A DNA stretch of 64,000 nt, taken from assembly GCF_937616625.2 (NCBI RefSeq), contig NC_065571.1:22704201-22768200 (forward strand). The letters are read 5' to 3'. This stretch comes from Mercurialis annua. Lineage: Eukaryota; Streptophyta; Magnoliopsida; Malpighiales; Euphorbiaceae. How positions within the stretch are numbered: position 1 is the stretch's first letter; the number at the start of each line of letters is the position of its first letter. The position numbers and the translations under genes were made by a program. A model generated the notes under the pieces. It did no database searches, was not told the DNA's origin, and worked only from the letters and a program-made list of their open reading frames with translations. Shown here piece by piece: positions 23,585 through 33,747 of this stretch.

Positions 23585-24349
23585 AGCATGTCCTTGCTCA
23601 TTTCAAAACACCACACAACACACATCTCACTACAAAGTTGTAGAGAGAGAAAGCACTTGAAGGAGTTCAAGTATTCATCAATCACGGGAAAAACTTGGCG
23701 ACGTTTTTCATACATCCGAGCAAGGTAGTGATCGCGGCGAGAGTTTGAGCTTAGGGCTACTCGGCAAGAGGAACTCTTGCAGGATTACTTCAAGGCGAGG
23801 ATTCAATCGGACGCATACTCGTGTGGACGAGCTTGAGGTCGCCGTACTTTCGGGACTACAAGAATCGTTGGAGAATCGACATAGGTATTCTTCTTACGAT
23901 TCCTAGATGCGTGCTTTAATTAATAAATGATACGACGATCCATTTGTTGTTGATATGATCAACTTTAGGATCCGGATTGTTGGAATTTCGATTTTGAATT
24001 GAAATATACGATTCGGACCCGCGCCTCCCGCTGCGCCAACAGTTCGCAGCCTGTTGTTCCCGAGCCAGTCGCAGACCCTCCTGAATGCCGACCTGCAAAC
24101 GTGGATAACTAAGTTGTAAACATACCTGCTAGGGTCCGGGTAAACCCTCGCCCTACCCCGGTCGTCCAGAACAGCCGGGGGCTCGCCAGGCTCACGCTGC
24201 TGCCGAGGCTGAACAGGTGCTCCAGCCTCTAACTGCTGCTGCTCCTCAGCAACGTCGTCATCGCCAGGAACAGGGTCTGATCCCCGTCCGCGTCCTCAGC
24301 CTGAGCCTGATCCCCGGCCTGTGCCTGATCCTCGACCTCGACCCCTCAT

Positions 24350-24576
24350 ACCTGCACATACATCAATTTTAAATGTTCGACAAACAACCAACACATTTAT
24401 TAATAAAATTATACATTTCTTCGTGAAACATAAAACTAAGAAATATAAATTCAAATTCAACAAGTATACACTTGAATAATATAATTAAAAAACATAATTT
24501 CGAGCAGCGTTAATACATCATCTTTAATAGTTGATTATGGTTGCAAAAAATCTAGTACATAAAATTTACTAAACTA
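24350..24576. other. Spacer between the two CACTA genes
   Basis: About 227 bp, AT-rich, between the TNPA-like first segment and the transposase stop. A TGTGCAG at the right edge of the ATG segment could be a splice acceptor, so the TNPA-like gene may have had an upstream exon. No coding sequence recognised. Confidence 0.6.
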
Positions 24577-27500
24577 CTATTGTTCTTCGCTTTCATCTTC
24601 GTCTGATGAGGATGCGATGAACTCATCTTCTGTTTCTTGTTCAGGAGGCATGAACAACGCATCTTCCTCAGCTTCTCCAGTTTGATCAGCCAAATATGTC
24701 GGATTGTCTTCTGTTGCAACAACAAGAGGATTTTCTTCTATGTCATCTTGAACGGCCGGGATAATCCCCTCGGGCATGTCAAGCTCTGATCGCGCCTTTA
24801 TCCTGCAAACTGCCCACCAATTTATTTTATCCCTTCTTTTACTCGGATATGGCAGTTAATGAACTTGGTCACTGTTCAGCTAAGATGAACGGTTCATACT
24901 TGTTGTATCTCTTTCTGTTATTAATATCCACCATGTTGTATTTTTTGTTACTAATTGTGCCTGAAATTTGCGCTGGGTCGAACCGTTCGCATTTAAATAA
25001 GACAGTTGTTTTCATTGTAAGCGCTGGATACTCTAACTCAATTATGTCTGTCAGAAATCCATAAAAGTCATTTTCGCTATCGACATATTGAGTTCCCCTT
25101 ACGCAGACTCCACTATTCATTGTAAGTTGTTCCTCCCCATAAGCTTGAGTCTGAAACTTGAACCTGTTTACACGGTACCCCTTAAATGTTCTGACTGATC
25201 TAAGAGGTCCTTTAGCGAGACTAAGAATGAAGGGATTGGTACAGACAGTTGGATCTTGCACCTGAAGCGTAAAAGTGTATTATAAATCAGAACTTTTAAC
25301 TAAAAGAATCGAAATATATTCTGTAAAATACTTACATATTGTTGAAACCAGTAGGCAAAGTCACTCTCGAACTTTGCTTCAATTTGTGAGGTGATGATTT
25401 CAGGGTTTCCTCTGCGCAACTCGCCTTCGAAAACCCTTTAGTTACGAAGAAAACAATAATTAGAAGCTAAATAATCATTGTTAATTACATTGACAGCTGT
25501 ATCAAAGCTTACTTTCTGTAATTTTTAATTTCTGAACAATTCAACAGAACATATGTCCGAGCAGCAACAATCTCAGTATCTTCAAGATATCTCTTGCGGC
25601 AAGCACCCACTGATTGCCCTTGCGGCTTGAAAATAGATAGTCTCTCAACATCGTCATCGACTTCAATGTCACAAACTTCATTTCTTTGCAGTCGCTCAGG
25701 TATCATTGGGTCACCTTCTGAAAAACAATAAGCTGCAAATTTTGCGGTTTCTTCATTTAAGTATCCGCTACTAATGCTTCCTTCCAGCCTCCCTTTATTG
25801 CTCACTTTTTTTTTTCAGTTTTCTCAAATATCTGATTCCACATACGCCACAGTAAGTAAACATTACATGTTAATATACTGATACACATAATTGAGAAACT
25901 TCAGTAATATTACCTTTCAAATGGGTACATCCAACGATACTGAACCGGCCCTGCCATCATAGCTTCGTACGGTAGATGTACGGGTAGATGTTCCATGGAG
26001 TCAAAAAAGCTGGGAGGAAAAATACGTTCTAGCTTACACAATATCTTTGGGATTTCCAGCCTCATATGATCTAGATCTTTCTCTGTTAGAGACGTGGAGG
26101 TTAACTCACGAAGGAAGATACTCAACTCTGTTTTAGGCTCCCACACTTCCTTCGGTAATAGCTCACGGAGAGCGATTGGCAGAAGTCTTTGCATAAAAAT
26201 GTGACAGTCGTGACTTTTCATTCCATGCATTTTCATACCGATTGTATCGACACATCTCGACAAGTTGGACGCATAGCCATCTGAAAATTTTATTAACTTA
26301 ATCCACTCGATCAAAGCCTTTTTTCCGTCCCTGTCCAAAGCATACATTGCCTTAGGAAATCTCCCAGTAGCCGGATCTTTTGCTAACTCAGGCCGAGCAC
26401 ATATGTCATTCAACTCTTCTCTCGATTTTGCATGGTCTTTTGTTTTCCCGGGAATATTTAGTACATTATTAAAAATGTTGTCGAATACGTTTTTCTCAAT
26501 ATGCATGACATCAAGATTGTGACGAATGAGATTCGTTTTCCAATACAGCAAATCCCAAAATATATTTTTTTTATTCCAACCATAATTTTCCGACTTCGCA
26601 GCATTATTTTTCTCAGCCCCAATTTCATATGCCTTCATAAATCCCAGACTGTCCACCTCTGCCAACAATTCTTCTCCGGTTTTCGGCTGTCCGAATTCCT
26701 TGTTTACGGTTTTTCCTTTTCTCAAATGAGTTGTATTACGACGGTACAGGTGACCACGAGGAAAGAACTTTCTGTGACAGTCAAACCACGACTGTTTTCT
26801 ACTCCCTTTAAGCGTAAAAGCATCTGTATTTTCTATGCAGTGTGGGCAAGCCAGTCTCCCAGATGTGCTCCAGCCAGACAACATCGAATAAGCAGGAAAA
26901 TCATTAATTGTCCACATAAGTGCCGCTTTCATTTGGAAATTATGTCGCCTTTGAACGTCGAATGTCTGGACTCCGAATTCCCACAGTTGGTTCAGCTCAG
27001 CTATCAACGGCTGCAGGAAAATATCCATTTGGTGTTTAGGATTTCGAGGCCCAGGGACAATAACAGTTAAAAACATGAACTCATCTTTCATACACATCCC
27101 TGGGGGAGATTGTAGGGTGTCAAAATTACAGGCCATGATGAATAATTTTGCCCGAAGGCCCCAAATGGTTGAAACCCATCAGTACACATGCCTAGTCTGA
27201 TATTTCAAACTTCTTCCGCAAACTCTGTATGCAATTCACTGAAATGTTTCCACGCCGGGGAGTCTGACGGGTGACACATCTTTCCATCAACCATTTCGTG
27301 TTCTGCGTGCCACATCATATGCTTGGCGGTGGCTTTAGAAGCGTACAACCTCTGCAGTCTCGGAGTTATAGGAAAATAAAACATTTTCCTATAAGGGACG
27401 TTAACTCGTCTTTTCACAGAATTTCCTTTAGGGGACGGTTTCCACCGTTCTTGATCGCAAATTTTGCATCGCGTTAACTCCGTGTCTGACCCCCAATAAA

Positions 27501-28060
27501 TCATGCAGTTGCGGAAACAGCAATCGATAACTTCAACCGGCAACCCAAGACCTCTAACTATCTTCTTTATTTCAGCAAAGTTCTTTGGCATCTTGTTGTC
27601 CTCTGGGAGCAGCTCTTGTATAAATTCGGTCACATCATCTACTAAAGCTACTGACCCACTATGTCGACATTTGATGTCCAACATTTTAGCAGCTGCAGAC
27701 AAGGGAGAATGTTTGCTATTACCGGGGCATACAGGTTCTTCGGCCGCACGCATCATATCATAAAAATGTTTAGCTTCATTATTCGGCTCCTCCTCCGTGA
27801 ACACTACTTCTGGACCCGCAACATCAATAACCATTCTCTGAACTGAGCTGAACTCGTCACCCCCCCTCATATTCCATGTCAACGTCATACTCCGGCAGTT
27901 GTGTAACAGGACGGGGATTTAAAACATTTCCCTCCCCATGAAAAACCCAAACTTGATAATCTTTAACAAACCCTTTCTGCAAAATGTGGAGTTTCACTGT
28001 TTCGACATCTCGGTAACTCGTATTTTTACATCCCACCCTAGGACAAGGGCATTTAATATC
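24577..28060 (-). pseudogene. CACTA TNP2-type transposase, degenerate
   Basis: Would cut and paste the element. Reading leftward, an N-terminal Cys-rich segment (DIKCPCPRVGCKNT, then DVETVKLHILQKGF and VWVFHGEG) starts near 28060. The TNP2 core follows (27888-25910, with NIRLGMCTDGFQPFG, PYNLPPGMCM, ACPHCIENTDAF, HNLDVMHIEKNVFDNI, MYPFER). An 82-bp GT-AG intron (25913-25832) separates an exon with KGRLEGSISSGY; further exons cover about 25435-25337 and 25261-24869 (DUF4216-like VRGTQYVDSENDFYGF), and an acidic tail ends at 24577. Breaks: an extra G in a G7 run (27866-27860), TGA just after EFAEEV, a lost C near 27108, an extra A in an A10 run (25815-25806), and a frameshift plus TAA near 24870-24845. 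Confidence 0.93.
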
Positions 28061-28949
28061 ATGAAAATAAAAATTAAAAATAATATCGGTACTTACTTGT
28101 TGAAGAGTAGAACTGCAACAGATAATAAAAATCGATGTGAAATGTCGGATCGATGCAATCTACTGACGGATATCACACCTATATATCCGCTGCAACAAAC
28201 TAACAGATATATAATTAATAAGTTGCTTAAATTTTCCGAAAAAATTGGGCAGCACTTCCCCTAAAAATGAGCATCACCCATTTTTCAGGGAGTCCTGCAA
28301 GCAAATTACAATTCACAAACCACCATACTAAACCAATATTCTACTAAAATTCAATTTATTTATATAATTAAGTTAAACTAATAACCCCATTATCAATATA
28401 ACAATTTAAACAAATAATCAACTTTAAAGTAATCTAATTATGAAAACAAACTAAAAAAACCTAAAAATTATATTAATCATTCATATATCGTTTTAACAAT
28501 TAATTACTAACATTTAACCTAATTTTAAATAATTAAGTTATTAATTAACCTAAATATAATTACCTAATTAATTAACCCAAAAATAAATTAAGTACCCATA
28601 AAAAATTAATCTAATGTAACCTTACAATTAAACAAACATTTAAACAAACCTATATAATAAAAACCAATAATTAAACTACTCTAATTAAACTAATTTTAAT
28701 ATAATTAACCTAAAAATTAATCTAGTCTAATCTAATTTAAACAAATTTTAATCAAATTAACATAAAAAATAAACTAATTTAATTTAAACTAATAATCTAA
28801 TTAACCTAACAATTAACAAATCAATTAAACTGATTTTAACTTAAATAACCTAACAATTAAACTAATCAATTAACAATAAACAAATTAATGAATTTACAAT
28901 AAATAAATTATTTAATAAACAAATTAATTAACAATGAAACTAATGCTTA
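28061..28949. other. AT-rich region upstream of the CACTA transposase
   Basis: Very AT-rich (28270-28940 especially), with repeated AATTAACCTAA and TAATTTAAACTAA words. Near 28094 a minus-strand GTAAGT lies about 35 bp before the first recognisable transposase codons. The start of the transposase exon 1 is not identifiable. No gene seen. Confidence 0.6.
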
Positions 28950-29215
28950 CCGGAAATCAAAGGTGAAGGTGAAGAAGAAGCGGCGGCAGCAGTCGGTGGT
29001 TGCCAGGGAGGAGCAGCGGCCAGTGGAGAAAGGGAGGAGCAGTCACCGGCGAGCAAGGAAGAAGAAGAGAGCGGCAGCTAGGGGAAGAAGGAGGTGGCCA
29101 GTTCGAGAAGAAGAGGGAGGCGGCGGTCGTCGGTAAGGGAACGGCGGCAAGCGGCGTCGGTGAAAACAGGAAGAGGGAGGCGGCAATTGGCAGGGGAACG
29201 ACGGCGGTGTAATTT
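28950..29215. other. Purine-skewed GC-rich island at the CACTA transposase 5' side
   Basis: About 265 bp of GAAG/GGAGG/CGGCGG-rich plus strand, so a CT-rich transcript leader for the leftward transposase gene. It contrasts sharply with the AT-rich sequence on its left. Open frames on both strands are compositional, Ser/Pro/Leu or Gly/Arg/Glu-rich, with no recognisable domain. Either a promoter-proximal leader or a captured host segment. Confidence 0.55.
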
Positions 29216-29256
29216 AAAGGAGAAAAAAAAATAACTGATGAAATATGGTCTGTTGA

Positions 29257-29650
29257 ATTTATCTCGACATTTAGCGACGGATTTATATGTCCGTCGCTAA
29301 CTGTCGAGATAAATGAAACGCTGCGTTTAGGCAACATAATTAGCGACGGAATTTAATTATCCGTCGCTAATTACGTTGCCTAAACGCAGCGTTTTGGTTT
29401 CAATACAATTTAGCGACGGAATTAAATTTCCGTCGCTAAATTTGGGAAAACCAAATGGCGCCTGGCTTTCCCTCCAAAAGCCCGCCAATTTAGAGACGGA
29501 TTAGCGACGGAACATCCGTCGCTAAATTGGCGGGCTCACTCCCGCCAGATTTTTCCCCGTTGTTAGCAACGGATGTAGCATCCGTCGCTACATCCGTCGC
29601 TAACATATGATATTTGCGACGGAAACTATGTCTGTCGCAAATGTCCGTCG
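29257..29650. repeat. CACTA subterminal palindromes, right end
   Basis: A chain of back-to-back hairpins, each with a GCGACGGA/TCCGTCGC pair near its tip and different outer arms: 29257-29314 (arms ATTTATCTCGACA), 29316-29394 (arms include AAACGCTGCGTTTAGGCAAC), 29407-29442 (arms AATTTAGCGACGGA) and 29480-29535 (arms GCCCGCCAATTTAG, one mismatch). More motif copies follow to 29650. Confidence 0.88.
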
Positions 29651-29661
29651 CGAAACTGATG

Positions 29662-29674
29662 TTTTCTAGTAGTG
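29662..29674 (-). repeat. CACTA terminal inverted repeat, right
   Basis: TTTTCTAGTAGTG, the complement of CACTACTAGAAAA, followed by CTC at 29675-29677. One mismatch to the left terminus. Confidence 0.93.
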
Positions 29675-30342
29675 CTCGACATTTTTATCTTGTTTTTATG
29701 TATTTTTGCAAGTGTTTTAGATTGTGTCGTTTTGTGTTGGTGTGATTTTTGAGTAATTTTGCTTTAATTTTTGTTGTGTTGAGTTTAAATTCTATTTTGT
29801 TAATTCCGTATAATATCGGGGTGTTCGTTTGGTGTGATGTGCAGGAATTGAAAAAAAAAATTGGCAGTGGATTCGTGTAACATGGTGGTTTCGTTCGAAA
29901 CAACAATGTTTCGTCCGAAACAATGAAGTTTCGAACGAAACTAAGGAGTTTCGAACGAAACCTCCTCACACTCAACAATCTCCTGGAAGTCCAGGAGATC
30001 CAACTCACTGTGCTTGTTTCGGACGAAACATTCTTATTTCGGCCGAAACAAGACCTGAAACTTCAATCTCCGCCGACGTGGCCGCATCTCCACCCTCCAT
30101 CTCTTAATTTTCATTCACCCTCAAGCAAACACCCTCATTCTCAGAAAATCAAAAATTCGGCAGCCCCTTCATCCTCTCCAAACAACTCACAAAAATCCAA
30201 CCTTAAACCTCAAATTAACCCTACCAAATCACCTCCAAATTCCATAAGAACCAAAACCCACCTCCCAAATCCATCACTCTACAATACCCATAAATCAGAA
30301 AATTTAAAACCCACAAATAAAATCAAATCCGAAAATTTAAAG
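29675..30342 (+). other. Athila region between pol and ORF-1, with a palindrome cluster
   Basis: Continues Athila after the CACTA insertion. It is T-rich, then GATGTGCAG at about 29836-29844, a plausible splice acceptor for a subgenomic ORF-1 message. Six CG-NN-CG palindromes lie at 29887-30050, followed by a C/A-rich, Pro/Ser/Asn-coding stretch to 30340 that is open in phase 1 but looks untranslated. The splice idea is inference. Confidence 0.6.
29887..30050. repeat. CG-NN-CG palindrome cluster upstream of ORF-1
   Basis: Six copies: GTTTCGTTCGAAAC, GTTTCGTCCGAAAC, GTTTCGAACGAAAC, GTTTCGAACGAAAC, GTTTCGGACGAAAC and ATTTCGGCCGAAAC. Four are spaced about 20-23 bp; the last two follow about 60 bp later. 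Five are perfect or near-perfect palindromes apart from the central two bases. Confidence 0.9.
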
Positions 30343-31730
30343 ATGGTAAGGAGCAAAAATGCAAGTAACCGTCCTATCCGCAACTCCGCTCAATCAAGGG
30401 GCGATGTAGAGCCCGAGATACAACCACTTCAACCTACCGGGAGACCACGTCAAACTCGAGCTTCTAAAGCTACACTTCTAGAGTCTCCGCTCCTACTTCC
30501 GAGGTTCTACCAACTACTACGGCGGGTTTAACTCGTCACTTTCAAGCACCATTTGAGATACGCTCCACCGAAGAGGGAGCGAGGTATGAGGCAATTCGTG
30601 CTAGAGAAATTGCACAACCTTGGAAGATTGATTGGGTAGCAATGCGGGATTTGGGAATTGAACATGATGTGAAGCGACAATTGAATGTGTGGGGTTTGAC
30701 GTACTTCGCTGCAATTCGCCATGATACACACACGGAGCTTGTTCATGAGTTTTTCACTACATTGAGGACTCCAGAGGAGGCGAGTACCGACCTCATTTTT
30801 CATATCAAGAATGTGGAGCGACGGGTTAGTGTGGTGGAATTTGCCAAAAAGGCGAGAATGTGGAATGAGGGGTTGAAATGTACCCCTATTGAGTTAGATG
30901 AAGCCGCAATTTGGAAAGCACTATCGGACGAGGACCTCTACGACGCCAAGGTGTCTAAGGTAAACGCTATTAAAGATGTTTCAATTTGTGTTGCTTTGAA
31001 GTGGTATGGATATACTTTTATGGGTAGAAATGAATATAGCAAAGTTGCTCAAGAGGACATTATGGCATTGAATTCATTGTTGCATCCCGATATTGCCATG
31101 TTTAGAGTGAATATGTCGTACCGTATGTTCCAAATTTTTAGAGAGGTGCCGAGAATGAAACATAGGATTGCTTTAGTATGGGTTGCCGGGTTTATGTCAA
31201 ATGTGTACAAGGGTTATTTGGCTAGTGAGCTTGCAGCGATTACGTACATGCCGCCAAAGGTGATTAACACGGAACATTTGAGGTTGGCAATGTTGGTTAG
31301 GAAAGGTAAGGTAGTGCCTTATTATCAACGGACTACTTGGATCCTCAAGCATGGAGAAGATGCGGCTTTGGCAGCTGAGTTAGAAGAAGAGGGGGAACAG
31401 TCCCAAGATCAAGAACAGTCACAGACAGAGGGGCAACACCCGAAAAAGCTTCATGTGCGTCGAAAAGGAAAAGAACCGGCGAGTTCATCAGCGAAAGCGG
31501 GGTCTGATTTTCAGGGGCAGAGAGGTGCTCAGTGGACTGGCTATGATTACCGTTTTGATGAGTTGGAGCGTCAGAACAGAGAGGGATGGGCCGAGCAGAC
31601 TCGGTTGTTAACCGAAATTCAGAGTGATTAGAGAAAAGGGCTAGCACGGATCCGCTACGAGCAGGATAGAATGAAGGCGAAAATGGATAGACATGAAGCT
31701 TACTTGAGGCGCTACATCAATGCCTCCTGA
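30343..31730 (+). pseudogene. Athila ORF-1-like gene downstream of pol
   Basis: Encodes a protein of the type found in Athila elements between pol and the 3' LTR, resembling the ATHILA ORF-1 family (Pfam PF03078), of unknown function; related elements have an envelope-like ORF in this place. The frame likely starts at ATG 30343 (MVRSKNASNRP), shifts from phase 1 to phase 0 before 30501, then runs through WKIDWVAMRDLGIEHDVKRQ, TELVHEFFTTL and IALVWVAGFMSNVYKG to an acidic Gln-rich tail. TAG at 31629-31631 is premature: coding sense continues to TGA 31728-31730. I see no convincing membrane segment or signal peptide, so an envelope role is not supported. Confidence 0.7.
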
Positions 31731-32487
31731 GGAGGGCGGTATCCATCACCCGAGCCATCGCCGGACCCCCCAGTTTTTGACTAGCGAGATTTGTTTTCTA
31801 ATCCCTAACTTATGGGAATTTTCCTTTTTATATATTTCATTGCAATGTGGACATAGCATGAAATAGTGTGAGGAGGGGTTGGTAAAATTGTTTCGTTAGT
31901 GATTAGCTTTTGTTTAGGATGTTTGTTTAGGATTTATGTTTATCTTTTATGATTTTGGTGTGTTTGATTAGTTAGACTTTATGTTATGTTTTAGTGTTAT
32001 TTTGTGTTATTTTGGTGTGGGGTGCCTTGTATCACTTAGCCTTGAGCTTGATATTGTTAAAACATTTGCTAGTGATATTGTTGTTTGAAACACTCTTCAT
32101 GTTTGTTATTCCGACTCATAAATGGATTGAAATGCAACTTTTTTGAATAGCAATAGTTGATGATACTCACATAGTGAAATGTAATTGCATGATTTTGATT
32201 TAATTGAGTTGAGATTGTGGTTGCATAGTAGTTACTTTGATGCAGATTCATGAGATGTTGTTTTAAAATTTTAAAGGTTGAGTTGATTTTAGGCATGATT
32301 GGTTTGTTTGTGCGGATATTAAACTTTTGGCATTACACAACTTTTTGTTAAAAAATTTTGAGCCTAATGTTTTTGTTGTGGAAATCTTGTGTGCATTTAA
32401 TTCCTAGAACTTGACTTGTATCCGTTCAAAATCACATTGTTGAGTTTTTGACATAAAAATGATAATGGCATTAGGACTACACATTTT
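31731..32487 (+). other. Athila 3' untranslated region, first part
   Basis: T-rich, non-coding sequence between ORF-1 and the MITE. No gene or strong motif seen. Confidence 0.7.
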
Positions 32488-32793
32488 TCTTAAAAGGGTT
32501 AATTGCAAATTAATACACAAACTTTACCCCAATTTGCAATTACAACACGAACTTTAAAACTTGGCAAATTAGTACACCGATTTTTATTTTTTGGCGAATT
32601 GATACACCGAACTGGAAAAACACTAACGTGGACATTGTCATATACAGCCATGTGTTGTTGTATGATTGGTCGGTGTGCCAATTTGCCAAAAAAATGAAAG
32701 TTGATGTATTAAATTGCCAAGTTTCAAAGTTCGTGTTGTAATTGCAAATTAGGGTAAAGTTCGTGTATTAATTTGCAGTTAACCCTCTTAAAA
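32488..32793. mobile_element. 290-bp inverted-repeat MITE with 8-bp duplication
   Basis: The element occupies 32496-32785, starting GGGTTAATTGCAAATTAATA and ending in the near-complement (GCAGTTAACCC). The terminal inverted repeats extend for about 80-90 bp with scattered mismatches, so the element folds into a long hairpin. It is flanked by a perfect TCTTAAAA at 32488-32495 and 32786-32793. An 8-bp duplication suggests hAT mobilisation; Mutator-like elements usually make 9 bp or more. No coding capacity; the two overlapping opposite-strand frames are palindrome artefacts. Confidence 0.9.
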
Positions 32794-33736
32794 CAACTTA
32801 AAAGACTACCCCAATTTCCATTAGTTGCACAAATTTGAGCTCAAAACCTTTTCTTGTTTTTAACCCAAAATTCACACATTTAGACCCTTCAACATTTACC
32901 TTTTAAAACACCTCATTTAACTTGATTGGCTTAATTTTTGAAACCAATTGATCACAACTTGAAGGAAATGGAAAAGAATAGAGAACAAATGCCTTATAGA
33001 AAAAGAAAGAAAATCAAACAAAGAAAAAATAAAAATGGTTGAGAAAAGAAACAAAAACGCATATAAAAAAAATGATGAATGAAAAAAAAAGAGAAGGAAA
33101 ATAAATGCAAAATTGTTCAAAAGATGCAAAAAATAAAGAAATGTTCGTTTTGTGTTTGTAATTTCCAAGTTGGATCTTTGTGTTGTGTTTTGTTTTTAGC
33201 CATCAAGTTATTTGTTTAGCCAAATCTTACCCTTTTAAACCTACCCTGCACCTTAGCCCCATTACAACCCATTTAAAGTCCATTTGATTTGTGTCGATTA
33301 CCGAACTAAGTGGTGGAGTCCCGGATTATAGTCAAGCCTATGGTGAATTTTTACATGCTTTTGTGAGCTTTTAAATTGTTTTGCACTACCCTAAACACTT
33401 GAGTGTTGGAGTGTAATCTTGTGAGGATTCATGCCTTTTGATTAATTTTCGCACAACTTTGCCTTGATTGCCTTTACGAAAACTCATACTTAGTTGACAT
33501 GTCCCGCAAGTGATAATGTGACTCTATGTGATTTAAGTATTGAGTACTCTAAATTATGATTGTGCAATTGAGCTGTCATTAGTGTGCATCTTTAGCGGTT
33601 GCTAAACTTGGAAGGAAGCATTCATCTCCTTATGGCTTGTGAATTTAAATGCGGTTTGTGTTTCAGCTATTCAAGTTTGCTAGCATGTTTGCCTAAGCGA
33701 GATTCAATTCTTGCTCGGGACGAGCAAAGGTTAAGT
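32794..33736 (+). other. Athila 3' untranslated region, second part
   Basis: Non-coding. It includes an A/G-rich stretch at about 32960-33140, and near 33707-33730 the sequence CTTGCTCGGGACGAGCAAAG, a hairpin (CTTGCTCG/CGAGCAAAG) seen before the polypurine tract in many plant Athila/Tat elements. No gene. Confidence 0.7.
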
Positions 33737-33745
33737 GTGAGGAGG
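33737..33745 (+). other. Polypurine tract of Athila
   Basis: GTGAGGAGG within AAGTGTGAGGAGGTT, ending two bases before the 3' LTR. It is the expected plus-strand primer site, though shorter and less pure than many. Confidence 0.75.
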
Positions 33746-33747
33746 TT

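Larger units (their letters stand above)
22050..24041 (+). mobile_element. Solo LTR inside the CACTA element
   Basis: 1992 bp with TG...CA ends (TGTTAGTAGTATGTGCCCTA ... CTGCGCCAACA; terminal TGTT/AACA inverted) and a perfect 5-bp duplication GTTCG at 22045-22049 and 24042-24046. It contains a TATA box (23576-23584) and no coding sequence, primer site or polypurine tract. It fits a retrotransposon reduced to one LTR by LTR-LTR recombination. Its length and ends suggest a large plant LTR family, perhaps Ty1/copia, but the superfamily cannot be fixed without internal sequence. A 46-bp segment at 23192 is repeated at 23255. Confidence 0.9.
21931..24349 (-). pseudogene. TNPA-like second CACTA gene, interrupted and internally deleted
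   Basis: Two coding segments remain. The 5' segment (24349-24126) starts ATG, encodes an RG/GS-rich stretch (MRGRGRGSGTGRGSGSG), has a TGA at 24298-24296 where Arg would fit, then Gln/Glu/Pro-rich sequence ending VYPDPSR. After 33 bp bounded by GT and AG (24125-24093), the last exon starts VGIQEGLRLAREQQAAN, is split by the solo LTR, and resumes with MAQMIHEEIARMIPNLPAEY, ending at TAG 21933-21931. The start and end resemble the second gene of plant CACTA elements (plant transposase Ptta/En/Spm type), but the usual central transposase-associated domain is absent. Thirty-three bases is too short for a plant intron, so the middle exons were probably deleted. Confidence 0.72.
21279..29674 (-). 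mobile_element. CACTA (En/Spm) DNA transposon, degenerate, nested in Athila
   Basis: 8396 bp bounded by the 13-bp terminal inverted repeats CACTACAAGAAAA and CACTACTAGAAAA (12 of 13 bases match). The flanking trinucleotides are TTC (left) and CTC (right), consistent with a 3-bp duplication with one later change. Both ends carry many GCGACGGA motifs, the subterminal sites to which CACTA transposases bind. Inside, on the minus strand, are a TNP2-type transposase pseudogene (24577-28060) and a TNPA-like second gene (21931-24349). A solo LTR (22050-24041) has inserted; without it the element is about 6.4 kb, short for an autonomous CACTA. Confidence 0.95.

Noticed and set aside
22050..24041. Full LTR retrotransposon inside the CACTA
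   Set aside because: The interval between the GTTCG duplications has one TATA box, no primer site, no polypurine tract and no repeated ends of LTR size, so it is a single LTR.
26501..27846. Plus-strand frames opposite the CACTA transposase
   Set aside because: Shadows of the TNP2 coding sequence on the minus strand.
28957..29337. 126-codon minus-strand frame as a gene
   Set aside because: Low-complexity Ser/Pro/Leu sequence caused by the GA-rich composition; it also runs into the subterminal palindromes.
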